The notes under the pieces: model-generated
Database searches by the model: none
Told to the model about the DNA's origin: nothing
What the model saw: the letters and a program-made list of their open reading frames with translations, nothing else
Source of the DNA: a virus
IMG/VR virus record: IMGVR_UViG_3300009514_000374
Span: 62,001-126,000 of that record
Reading direction: 5' to 3' (one strand)
Length of the DNA: 64,000 nt
Position numbers and translations under genes: made by a program
Part shown: positions 56,371-64,000 of the stretch, piece by piece
Layout: each line of letters opens with the position of its first letter
Position numbering within the stretch: position 1 is the stretch's first letter

Positions 56371-57009
56371 ATGCGCAAACAGATCGTCCCGTTTCTGCTG
56401 CTCGCGTTCGTGTTTCTGACTGGCTGTAAGGCCCTCAGTGCCCGTGTGCTGCCTCCGCCGACTTACGACGAGCAGTGCCAGCCGAGCGACAAGCGCTTCA
56501 TGGAGTGGGCCTTGGACACCCAAGACCTCGTTCCGATCGAGGAAATCTCGGCGGATCCAGAGGAATCGCTGGATCAGGTGATGGCTGAGCTTGATCGAGT
56601 TGGGCTCAAGATCGTGCCCAAGGGCGAGGTCGGGAACCCGCAGTGGGATGGCTTCACGACGACCTTCCCCGATTTCATCCTCGTCAGCGGAGATTGGGAA
56701 GGGAGGGGCGACGCGTCCAAGGCCGCTCTGCTTTGGCACGAGCTTGTCCACAAGGAGCAGTGGGACCGTCTCGGCCGCGAGGCGATGATCGCCCGGTACG
56801 CGACGGCTGCGGGCCGATGGTCCCTGGAGGTCGCGGCGTACCGGCAGTCGTTCCGTGTGCAACGGTTGTTCGGCATCCCCGAGGCTCAGATCCAAAGGAA
56901 CATGAAGGCGCGTGCCGAGTCTCTCTACGAAAAGTACCTGCTCGGCTCGTCCATGCCGGAGTGTACGCAGCAAACCTCGATCGACATTTGGATGCTGGAC
57001 GCCGCATGA
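56371..57009 (+). CDS. Lipoprotein with HELVH metalloprotease motif
   Basis: The 212-residue protein begins 'MRKQIVPFLLLAFVFLTGC', a lipoprotein signal peptide (C19). H123-E124-L-V-H127 is a zinc motif, and E153 in 'LEVAAYRQ' could be the third ligand as in gluzincins. Upstream lie TATAGG (56314-56319) and a short GCGC hairpin. It is the second lipoprotein protease in 2 kb. ATGA links it to the next gene. Confidence 0.7.
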   Translation: MRKQIVPFLLLAFVFLTGCKALSARVLPPPTYDEQCQPSDKRFMEWALDTQDLVPIEEISADPEESLDQVMAELDRVGLKIVPKGEVGNPQWDGFTTTFPDFILVSGDWEGRGDASKAALLWHELVHKEQWDRLGREAMIARYATAAGRWSLEVAAYRQSFRVQRLFGIPEAQIQRNMKARAESLYEKYLLGSSMPECTQQTSIDIWMLDAA

Positions 57010-57314
57010 AGCCTTCCGCGAAACGTATTGCTGCTCGATGGCCGGGCAAGGAAACCCCTGACCTGGAGGGCATGGGTGACGCTCTTGACGACCTGGCTGC
57101 CGACGAGCGAGAGATCGAGGTCATTGAAACGAACATCGCGGATCTCCGGCAAGCCAAGGTTGCATCGGGGAGGCGTCGTCTCGATCTGGTAAACACGGTC
57201 ACGACATCGCTGGTCGTGCTCATGGCGAACATGGGCGACGATCCTGCCTTGCGCTCGCGTTCACGGACCCTGCGCAACCAACTCAAACTGCTGCTCGGCG
57301 ATGTCCAAGACTGA
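57006..57314 (+). CDS. Small helical protein with RIAARW motif
   Basis: ATG in ATGA overlap, 102 residues, starting 'MKPSAKRIAARWPGK', a further copy of the RVAxRF-like peptide. The rest is charged helix ending 'LRNQLKLLLGDVQD'. Overlaps the next gene by 14 bases. Unknown function. Confidence 0.55.
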   Translation: MKPSAKRIAARWPGKETPDLEGMGDALDDLAADEREIEVIETNIADLRQAKVASGRRRLDLVNTVTTSLVVLMANMGDDPALRSRSRTLRNQLKLLLGDVQD

Positions 57315-57993
57315 GATCATCACGCTTGCGGGCCTGAAAGCTCGTTACCCGGAGAGCGGGCTGCGTCACTGGCTCTACGAATTTGCCGAGGACGAGATCG
57401 ACATCGGTTGGTGGCACGACATCGAGTTTGCTCCGACGCACAAGGTCGAATTCTTCTTGGCTGGTTCGCGCTCCGTTGCGTTCGTGGACTATGTGCTGTT
57501 GGAGTGCCCCGAGCACCACAACACGGATCGGCGAGTGGCGTACCTGCCTCAGAACCGAGGCGAGGATCCAGAATTTGCCCGCTTCCGTGCCTCGGCCTAC
57601 GCACGCAACCGGGACACGAACAAGTGGTGGCATCTCCAGAATCACGACCCGGAATGGGTGAAGGGTCGCGTCAAGGCGACACCTGTCACGTACATGCGTG
57701 AGCTTCCCGTTGAGCTTCGGCCCAACGAGGTTGTAGGCGGTTACGTGTATTTCATCCAAGGTGCGGTCGGAGGCCCGATCAAGATCGGGTGGTCGCAGGA
57801 CGTGGACAAGCGAGTGGCCGAGCTACAGACCGGGAACCCAGAACCTCTGAGCGTGATCAACATGATTCCGGGGACCAAAAACGACGAGCGGAGGCTTCAC
57901 GACCTGTTGGGGCACCTGCGCATTTCCGGGGAATGGTTCATGGATCATCCCGACGTTAGGAGATGGACCCGTGAGATCCAATTCGCGTCCTGA
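57301..57993 (+). CDS. GIY-YIG-related protein of T5orf172 type
   Basis: The 230-residue protein has a C-terminal domain 'GGYVYFIQGAVGGPIKIGWS' ... 'KRVAELQTGNPEPL' ... 'ERRLHDLLGHLRISGEWF', the T5orf172/Mug113 version of the GIY-YIG nuclease fold. The N-terminal half has an unrelated beta-rich part. Such proteins may be nucleases or DNA-binding regulators. Confidence 0.7.
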   Translation: MSKTEIITLAGLKARYPESGLRHWLYEFAEDEIDIGWWHDIEFAPTHKVEFFLAGSRSVAFVDYVLLECPEHHNTDRRVAYLPQNRGEDPEFARFRASAYARNRDTNKWWHLQNHDPEWVKGRVKATPVTYMRELPVELRPNEVVGGYVYFIQGAVGGPIKIGWSQDVDKRVAELQTGNPEPLSVINMIPGTKNDERRLHDLLGHLRISGEWFMDHPDVRRWTREIQFAS

Positions 57994-58192
57994 TCCAATT
58001 CGCGTCGCCCGCAGGTTCCTGGCTTCCCCGAAACCCTACGGCGTTGAGCCCTTGCGGACCCGCTACGACTACGGCGATAGGCTCAAGCCAGTGGGCGAGA
58101 ATTCCACCGGGCACTCCAAAGTGCCTGGCGACGAGGACGAGGACGGCGAGGACGGCGAGGACGAGGACGAGGACGAGAAATGGTCCCGTTAG
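57971..58192 (+). CDS. Small protein with RVARRF motif and acidic tail
   Basis: GTG start, 73 residues. 'RVARRFLASPKP' near the N-terminus is the closest match to the consensus of the dispersed peptide. The last 20 residues are Asp/Glu/Gly. Overlaps the end of the preceding gene by 23 bases. Confidence 0.5.
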   Translation: MRSNSRPDPIRVARRFLASPKPYGVEPLRTRYDYGDRLKPVGENSTGHSKVPGDEDEDGEDGEDEDEDEKWSR

Positions 58193-58242
58193 CGCACCGA
58201 GCGCGTGACGGTACTCAGCCGATAGTCCTTCACTGGTAGGGA

Positions 58243-58254
58243 ACGGGCGCCCGT
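58243..58254 (+). other. 12-base palindrome before a start codon
   Basis: ACGGGCGCCCGT directly precedes GTG 58255. CACTGGTAG at 58231-58239 is shared with the start region at 52901-52909. The surroundings suggest a control site. Confidence 0.4.
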
Positions 58255-60060
58255 GTGCCCAACCGGCCAGTGAGCAACATCGTAGCCGTCTTGATCGTTC
58301 GGTGTACCCACACCGGCTTCTACAAGGACGGACGCCCAAATCCGGCGTCAGTGACCTTGTATGACCTGGACGAGATCACGATCCAAAAGAACCGCACCCG
58401 AGCGGTCCCGGTCACGGTCGGGGGATTCGTGGACATTCCGATGTCCACGCGCACCTTCATCTCGTACCACGAGGGTGCGATCTGCAAACACGTCAAAAAT
58501 GGCGAAATTACGGCAGAGATCATCCTCCAGCTTCGGGACAAGGGCCATTGCGGTGGCCCGGCCGGGACGGGCCAGGCGCTTCGCCCGGCCGTCCTGAACA
58601 TCGAACGGGTGGCGAACGAGCTTCGGCTCGTGATCCCCAACAATGTGCCTCCGACCATTCTCGATTCGGTTGGCTTTTTGGTCGGGGAGCCTTTGACCAT
58701 CTCCGGGCTCACCGGGGCATTTCGATCTCTCAACGGTGAGTACCAAATCACCGAAGCGGATCCGGGAACGGGGTTGGCCGGTGCCGACGCCGGTTCGTAC
58801 CTCGTTGTCGTTCCTTCTGAGGGGCCGGACATCGCGGCGGCGACTCTCACAGGAGTCAACCTGTGTCTCACTGAGGGGCGGGTCACCTCTCAATTCGGAT
58901 CTGGTGGAGATGTCGGCGGCCTTGGGGATAACGTATTCGGATACGTCGGCGGGATGTTGCTTCCGCACGCTGCTGGAGGGGGTGGCGGAGCACTCACGAT
59001 TCTCGATGAAGGTATCCTGATTGACCCGGCCACCACGTCGATCAATTTCGTAGGTGCGGGCGTCGCAGCCACGGGCGGCGCCGGAGCGGTCACGGTCACG
59101 GTGGGCGGAGGCGGAGGCGGGGCTCCGGTTGGGGCGACCTATGTTACCTTGTCGCTCGATCCGACGCTCACGGCTGAGCGGGTCCTGACAGCGGGTACGG
59201 GCATCGCCCTTGTGGATGGCGGGGCGAATGGTCCCGTGACGCTCTCGGTGGATGCGACGTGGGCCGAGATCCTGCTGAACGGGGCTACGTCAGGCGGAAC
59301 GAGTCCTGTCATTTCGACGGGCGACTCGCTGCTCGGACAGACAGACCTGATCCTGTCCCCCGGTGGCGGTGCTGGCGACAACGTGATCATCGACGGCCTC
59401 ACCTGGCCTTCTGCTGATGGCGCGTCAGGGGAAGCTCTGCTTACGAATGGTGCGGGCATCCTGAGCTTTGGGGCTCCGGCTCCGGCCCTTCACGCAAGCA
59501 CACACGTCCATTTGGGGACGGACGAGATCGATGGCGACATTCTCGACATCGACTACGTTCCGACGAACTACACGCGCGACACGACGCCGCCGCAGGTTAC
59601 GAGTGTTGAGGAATTGACCGCCCACCTGGCGGGCATCGACAACGCTCTGGCGACGGCAGGAAACGCGGATACTGCGGTTCTCTCGTGGGGGAATAGCAGC
59701 GTAGGGAACAGCACGGCGGCTCGGATTCTTGATCCTGGCTACGACAATCGCGTGGCCCCTCTCGCCTCGTCAACGGCGTTTGTGGAGCTTCGGGCACCGC
59801 GAGCGGGCACGTTGAGAAATCTGTATGTCTACCACAATGCCCCCGGAGGTACGGGAGCCACCCTCACGTACACGGTTTACGTCAACGGTGTGGCAACGGC
59901 CATCACAGTAGGGGTTGCAAGCACGGCTGCCAGCGGAGCGGACACGACTAACTCAGTGGTGGTCGCTGCGGGGGATCGAATCCGAATTCAAGTGACCAAG
60001 GCTGCCGTGGCTGGAGGTGGGTCGCGTAGGCCCGAGGTCACATTGGAGGTCGCTGCATGA
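58255..60060 (+). CDS. Long Gly/Thr-rich tail fibre-like protein
   Basis: GTG start, 601 residues. After a mixed start (residues 1-120) the sequence is dominated by Gly, Thr, Val and Ala with short beta repeats, including a glycine-rich stretch at residues about 240-250 and 283-290. The end 'FVELRAPRAGTLRNLYVYHN' ... 'AGDRIRIQVTKAAV' looks like a small beta sandwich that closes fibres. Overlaps the next gene by ATGA. Confidence 0.6.
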   Translation: MPNRPVSNIVAVLIVRCTHTGFYKDGRPNPASVTLYDLDEITIQKNRTRAVPVTVGGFVDIPMSTRTFISYHEGAICKHVKNGEITAEIILQLRDKGHCGGPAGTGQALRPAVLNIERVANELRLVIPNNVPPTILDSVGFLVGEPLTISGLTGAFRSLNGEYQITEADPGTGLAGADAGSYLVVVPSEGPDIAAATLTGVNLCLTEGRVTSQFGSGGDVGGLGDNVFGYVGGMLLPHAAGGGGGALTILDEGILIDPATTSINFVGAGVAATGGAGAVTVTVGGGGGGAPVGATYVTLSLDPTLTAERVLTAGTGIALVDGGANGPVTLSVDATWAEILLNGATSGGTSPVISTGDSLLGQTDLILSPGGGAGDNVIIDGLTWPSADGASGEALLTNGAGILSFGAPAPALHASTHVHLGTDEIDGDILDIDYVPTNYTRDTTPPQVTSVEELTAHLAGIDNALATAGNADTAVLSWGNSSVGNSTAARILDPGYDNRVAPLASSTAFVELRAPRAGTLRNLYVYHNAPGGTGATLTYTVYVNGVATAITVGVASTAASGADTTNSVVVAAGDRIRIQVTKAAVAGGGSRRPEVTLEVAA

Positions 60061-61028
60061 GCACACGTCGTTATCGCTTGCTCGGTGTTGATCCCGACGA
60101 TTTGAACGATTTGGTCGAGGCCGCTTCTGGGTCTTCGCTCAATCTGCTGGCGAAGGCGCTGTGGGCAGAGGTCACCGTTGCGGACGGTACGCGCGACATT
60201 GACCTCGATGACTACATGGCGACGTTGGGCTACACGCCCGACACTACCGGCCCAACGATCGTGATCACGAGCGGGCCGCACTCTGTAGGCACTGAGTCTA
60301 CGGTGCTGGTCGATGCGACGGCGGGACCCATCACAGTTGACATCCCTTTGCTGAGCGCGCGCTACGGCAACGATGTCACGGTGATGAAGATCGATTCATC
60401 CTCCAACGCGGTCACTGTTTCGCGTTCAGGGGCCGACACCATCCAGGGGGTGACGACTCAGACGCTTCTCCAAGGCGGAGAAGCCCTGCTCCTGGTCGCC
60501 AACGAAACCAATACTGACTGGAACATCGCAGCGAGCACGCGAGCGCTCGACAGCTACTACGACAACACGGGCACGACGATCACGGCTACGAATGTCCAAG
60601 ATGCTCTAAGCGACATCCTGGTAGGCGACGCTACATCGTGTCTCTTGTTCACGGCAGGTGAGAACCTGACAGCCGGGGATCTAGTTGTCCTGAATACCAG
60701 CGGGGAGGTGGTTCGCGCCGATTCTTCTATAGCCGGGGGCAATTGGAGAGTTATGGGTGTCGCTAAGGCTACGGTGCTTTCAGGAGCACAGGTTGCGGTT
60801 TCGACCAAAGCCGGGGCGATGCCGAATGTGCGCTTTGGTACGCCTCCTGGCGCAGCCAGCAACGGATCGCTGGTTTTCCTTTCCACAACCTCGGGCGTGG
60901 CGACGACAACGCCTCCCGTTACGAGTGGCAACACAATTTACCGGATCGGCTTTTTGCAGGGAGCCGATGGAGCGACGACGACACCCGCCGTCTTGTTCTT
61001 TCCGCAGTTCACTGCACAGCGCCCTTAA
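60057..61028 (+). CDS. Fibre-associated protein with shared C-terminal domain
   Basis: The 323-residue protein has beta-rich repeats. Its C-terminal 140 residues (ENLTAGDLVVLNTSGEVVRAD ... NTIYRIGFLQGADG ... LFFPQFTAQRP) resemble the end of the next, longer protein. The shared domain could serve trimerisation or receptor contact. Confidence 0.6.
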   Translation: MSTRRYRLLGVDPDDLNDLVEAASGSSLNLLAKALWAEVTVADGTRDIDLDDYMATLGYTPDTTGPTIVITSGPHSVGTESTVLVDATAGPITVDIPLLSARYGNDVTVMKIDSSSNAVTVSRSGADTIQGVTTQTLLQGGEALLLVANETNTDWNIAASTRALDSYYDNTGTTITATNVQDALSDILVGDATSCLLFTAGENLTAGDLVVLNTSGEVVRADSSIAGGNWRVMGVAKATVLSGAQVAVSTKAGAMPNVRFGTPPGAASNGSLVFLSTTSGVATTTPPVTSGNTIYRIGFLQGADGATTTPAVLFFPQFTAQRP

Positions 61029-61040
61029 AGGAGCACCACC

Positions 61041-63752
61041 ATGGCTGGAACACAGACCGACAACCTTTTGCTGCTCGACCTCACGACGGGTCTGTCTCGG
61101 ACTCCTGAAACCGGAGGCACCCCGGACGACATCGCTACCAGTGTGGATTGGGCCTGGACCTCGGGGGCGAATGTCGTCATCGACGGCAACCTCACAGTCA
61201 ACGGAACGACGACCACTGTTCACTCTGAACAGATCAACGTCCGTGACAACCACCTGTACCTGAACGCGGACTACACCACCGTCGTTGCTCAGACGGGTGG
61301 GCTCGTGATCAACGTCCTGCCGACTGCCACCGTGGACACCGTGGCGGGGGCGTTCGTGGCGGGTATCCCTGCGGGAGCCAACCCTACGGTGATTACGGGC
61401 ACGGGCGGCATCTTTGCGGCTGGCGATGTTATCCAGATCGCGGGGTCGAACAATCAGGATAACGATGGGATCTTTGAGGTTCTGAGTCACGTCGGCACGA
61501 CTCTGACGATCAAGGGTGTCGGTACGACGGGTGCGACGGTTCCGTGGGTTGTCAACCAGTTTACGGCAGATACGGTAGCTGGCGGCGACATTCGCGTCGT
61601 GAACGTGAATGTCTTGGAGGGCGATTCCACCGGAACGTGGAGCACGGCGACCGTCACGAACACGACCGGCATCACCTACGTCGATCTCACCACGCAAGGG
61701 TTGGTCGATCTCCAAGAAGCCTACGAGCAGGGGAACACCATTACCACGTCGGCTGGAGAAGGCAACGTCACCATCGGTGGCACGGAGCTTCTCAACATCA
61801 CTGCGACGGGCGGTCTGGACCTCGACACCATCCTCGATTTCGACGGAACGGGTTTCGATGTTCAGATGACGGGAAGCAACGGCTTCTCCCTCGACGGCAC
61901 GGCGGCATCAAATGTCAGCGTCACGGCGGGCAACCTGGACCTCACGACCATCACATCGGGAGATGTGAATGTTTCGTCGGCGGGCGAACTTGACCTCGAC
62001 GCCGTAACCACGATGGTCCTGAACACGGCTGATGCGGCCGACGCGTCGGGAAATGACATCACGGTTACGGCCGCTAGCTCTACGGCTGGCACGGCAGACG
62101 GAGCCTCAATCATCCTGACGCCCGGCGACGGGTTCACTACGGGTGTTGCTGGATTCGTGAACATCACGTCGCCTGCTGACGAGGATGAAATCCTGCTCCA
62201 GCTTGAGTCCACAGGGTCCGGGGCGAACGCGGTCGGACTGTTCACGGGTACGAGCGTTCCTAGTGGCTCTGTCACGGCGGACGCCGGTTCGTTGTTCATG
62301 CGGGACACCGGCACGGGCGGTGAGGTTTACGTCAACACGTCCACAGGTTCGGGTACCTCTTGGACGTTGCTTACGGCTGGAGGCGGAAACAGTCTCCAGG
62401 CAGCCTACGCGGCCGGGAACACCATCGTCACAAACGCGGGCGACGGCGACCTCGATGTTTCCGGTACGGAAGCGATCAGCTTGGATGCGAGTGCAGCCTC
62501 CAATTTCACGGTTGCGGGTGCGAACCTCGATTTGGGTACGACCACATCGGGAGATGTGAATGTCTCGGCTGCGGGCGAGCTTGATCTCGACGCCGTAACC
62601 ACGATGGTCCTGAATACGGCCAATGCGGCTGATGCGTCGGCCAACGACATCACGATCACCGCTGCTAGCTCTACGGCTGGCACGGCAGATGGTGCGTCGA
62701 TCATCTTGACGCCCGGTGACGGGTTCACGACCGGAGTCGCGGGCTCCGTAGACATCCTCGGCCCGAATGACGAGGACGAGGCTCTTGTCACCCTGACAAC
62801 CACGGGCACGAACGGCGATTCGGTGGGCTTGTTCGTCGGCGACAGCGACCCGAGCGGGTCGATCACGGCTCTGGCAGGTTCGCTGTTTTTCCGTGATACG
62901 GGTTCGGGAGCGGAGCTTTACCTCAACCAATCCTCGGGTTCGGGCACCACTTGGACGGCCCTTTCCACGGGTGGGGCAGTCACTCTCCAGAACGCTTATG
63001 TCAACGGCAACACGATTACCACATCGGCGGGTGAAGGCGATGTGACGCTCACTGGCACTGAGGATTTCGTTGTGACCCTCAGCGATATGCTGGTGGATAC
63101 GACGGCGAGTATCAGCCTGGATGCGGACGCTGCGTCGAATTTCACGGTTGCCGGGGCGAACCTGACCCTGGAGACGACGACCTCTGGCACGGTAGACATC
63201 AACTCGGCGGCGGACATCGACATCACCTTCGCGGCAGCCAACTCGGCAGCGATGGTCGTTGACGATGGCAGCAACACGTACATGACCTTCGACTCAACGG
63301 TGGCTGAGCCCGCAGTTGAGGTTAGCCAGTTTCTCGACATCGTGGGTTCGGGAGCAGGTGTCACGCTCACAGCGGGAGAGGCCATTGTGGCGGGAGATGT
63401 GCTCACCATCGAGGCGACCTCGGGTGATGCGATCTTGGCCGATTCCAACACCGGCACGACGCTGGATGGCCTCGCCATCGGTGTTGCGGCGTTTGCGGCT
63501 GCGGACACGGCTCCCGTGAAGGTCTACACGGTGGCGGGCAACCTGATCCCCGTCAGCTTCTCGGCGGCCCCGGCTGCCGCAAGCAACGGCAGCCCGGTGT
63601 TCGTCAGCGCGACCCCTGGTCGCGCCACGCTGACGGCCCCCACGGGCTCCGGCAACGTCGTCTATCTCTTGGGTATTCTCCAAGGGGCGGACGGCGCGGA
63701 CACGTCCCCACTGGTCTTGTTCCAGCCGCAATTCATCGCGGTGCGCCCGTAG
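61041..63752 (+). CDS. Repetitive tail fibre-like protein
   Basis: The 903-residue protein follows AAAGGAGCACCACC, a strong ribosome binding site. It is Thr, Gly, Ala and Asp-rich and contains repeats such as 'GDVNVSSAGELDLDAVTTM' and 'GDVNVSAAGELDLDAVTTM' about 197 residues apart, with 'LQNAYVNGNTITTSAGEGDV' type units between them. The end 'LLGILQGADGADTSPLVLF' matches the previous protein. The underlying DNA is duplicated at about 61953-62151 and 62544-62742. Probably a long, receptor-binding fibre. Confidence 0.65.
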   Translation: MAGTQTDNLLLLDLTTGLSRTPETGGTPDDIATSVDWAWTSGANVVIDGNLTVNGTTTTVHSEQINVRDNHLYLNADYTTVVAQTGGLVINVLPTATVDTVAGAFVAGIPAGANPTVITGTGGIFAAGDVIQIAGSNNQDNDGIFEVLSHVGTTLTIKGVGTTGATVPWVVNQFTADTVAGGDIRVVNVNVLEGDSTGTWSTATVTNTTGITYVDLTTQGLVDLQEAYEQGNTITTSAGEGNVTIGGTELLNITATGGLDLDTILDFDGTGFDVQMTGSNGFSLDGTAASNVSVTAGNLDLTTITSGDVNVSSAGELDLDAVTTMVLNTADAADASGNDITVTAASSTAGTADGASIILTPGDGFTTGVAGFVNITSPADEDEILLQLESTGSGANAVGLFTGTSVPSGSVTADAGSLFMRDTGTGGEVYVNTSTGSGTSWTLLTAGGGNSLQAAYAAGNTIVTNAGDGDLDVSGTEAISLDASAASNFTVAGANLDLGTTTSGDVNVSAAGELDLDAVTTMVLNTANAADASANDITITAASSTAGTADGASIILTPGDGFTTGVAGSVDILGPNDEDEALVTLTTTGTNGDSVGLFVGDSDPSGSITALAGSLFFRDTGSGAELYLNQSSGSGTTWTALSTGGAVTLQNAYVNGNTITTSAGEGDVTLTGTEDFVVTLSDMLVDTTASISLDADAASNFTVAGANLTLETTTSGTVDINSAADIDITFAAANSAAMVVDDGSNTYMTFDSTVAEPAVEVSQFLDIVGSGAGVTLTAGEAIVAGDVLTIEATSGDAILADSNTGTTLDGLAIGVAAFAAADTAPVKVYTVAGNLIPVSFSAAPAAASNGSPVFVSATPGRATLTAPTGSGNVVYLLGILQGADGADTSPLVLFQPQFIAVRP
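61953..62742 (+). repeat. Tandem long direct repeat inside the fibre gene
   Basis: Two copies of about 199 bases (61953-62151 and 62544-62742), offset 591 bases or 197 codons, with identical runs such as the segment around 62002-62027. The distance preserves the reading frame, so recombination would change fibre length without a frameshift. Confidence 0.7.
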
Positions 63753-63761
63753 GAGTAACGC

Positions 63762-63974
63762 ATGAAGGTCACACTCACGGTGGAATTTGAGGTCGAGCCC
63801 GATCACGACCTCAACGGGAAAGAGGAAGCCAACGTCAACGGAATGTTGCGACGGGTGGCTCGGAACCGTTTGGCGGCGCTTGTTGGGCGCCGGCTTGGGG
63901 GCGAGGTTCAATCTGTGGGGTGGGAGGTCACTGTCGCAGACCTCGATGTGACAGGTACCAGCAAGGTCAACTGA
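63762..63974 (+). CDS. Small protein with RVARNR motif
   Basis: ATG behind TAGGAGTAACGC, 70 residues: a short strand pair (MKVTLTVEFEVEPDHDLNG), then 'RRVARNRLAALVG', then strands again. Contains a weak variant of the dispersed RVA peptide. Function unknown. Confidence 0.55.
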   Translation: MKVTLTVEFEVEPDHDLNGKEEANVNGMLRRVARNRLAALVGRRLGGEVQSVGWEVTVADLDVTGTSKVN

Positions 63975-63982
63975 GTAAGCCG

Positions 63983-64000
63983 TGGCTAACCAAATCGACA
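63983..64000 (+). CDS. Possible start of a further gene, cut by the window end
   Basis: GTG at 63983 after 'gagtaagcc' begins V-A-N-Q-I-D. Too short to judge. Confidence 0.25.

Noticed and set aside
1-64000. CRISPR arrays, tRNAs or an integrase with attachment sites
   Set aside because: No regularly spaced short repeats, tRNA cloverleaf or recombinase signature was found on either strand; the type IB topoisomerase lacks the features of a tyrosine integrase.

Overview
The window is one continuous stretch of a large, GC-rich tailed-phage genome (Caudoviricetes). Nearly every gene is on the + strand and packed with 1-4 base overlaps or short gaps. The phage assignment rests on a terminase, a portal-like protein, a prohead protease-like protein, an acidic scaffold candidate, a capsid protein and fibre-like proteins. 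There is no integrase and no recognisable tRNA. Both ends cut through genes, so the genome is larger than 64 kb. The host is not identifiable. The recurring TAnnnT boxes 4-6 bases before start codons would suit a host that uses leaderless mRNAs, for example an actinobacterium or a member of Deinococcota, but that is an inference.

Region 1 (1-7.8 kb) holds recombination and replication genes. An SbcC/Rad50-type ATPase is split into an N-terminal half ending just after a zinc hook (1-921) and a C-terminal half (4665-5303). Between the halves lie an Mre11/SbcD phosphoesterase, a Cas4/RecB-like nuclease, a small coiled-coil protein and a DnaN-like sliding clamp. A TOPRIM primase fragment, a phage metallopeptidase relative with an altered motif and a MazG-like protein follow. 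Region 2 (7.8-10.9 kb) has a DnaX-like clamp loader, a NusG-like factor and a protein with two sigma-region-4-like helix-turn-helix units, closed by two strong terminators.

Region 3 (11-41 kb) is the virion module: fibre-like proteins, a Dps-like/DUF5661 fusion, terminase, portal, a GNAT + 2H phosphoesterase + CCA-type nucleotidyltransferase fusion interrupted by an intein, a topoisomerase IB fused to a very long protein, a prohead protease-like protein, an acidic scaffold candidate and the capsid protein. Two short peptide motifs recur across many of these proteins: an 'LRxxLIRLAH ... PELRxxLLPLL' module and an 'RVAxRF'-like motif.

Region 4 (41-58 kb) is accessory. It opens with an unusual HTH-LAGLIDADG-DNA methyltransferase-zinc-finger fusion, followed by many small genes behind their own promoter-like boxes. 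These include GNAT, a PD-(D/E)XK nuclease, a TIM-barrel hydrolase candidate, RNase HII, a histidine phosphatase, acireductone dioxygenase, a papain-like protease, two lipoprotein metalloproteases, a sulfotransferase-like protein and a GIY-YIG (T5orf172) protein. Region 5 (58-64 kb) returns to long repetitive fibre-like proteins. The most unusual items are the methyltransferase-homing endonuclease fusion, the split Rad50, the intein-bearing triple-enzyme fusion, the two dispersed peptide tags and the leaderless promoter family.
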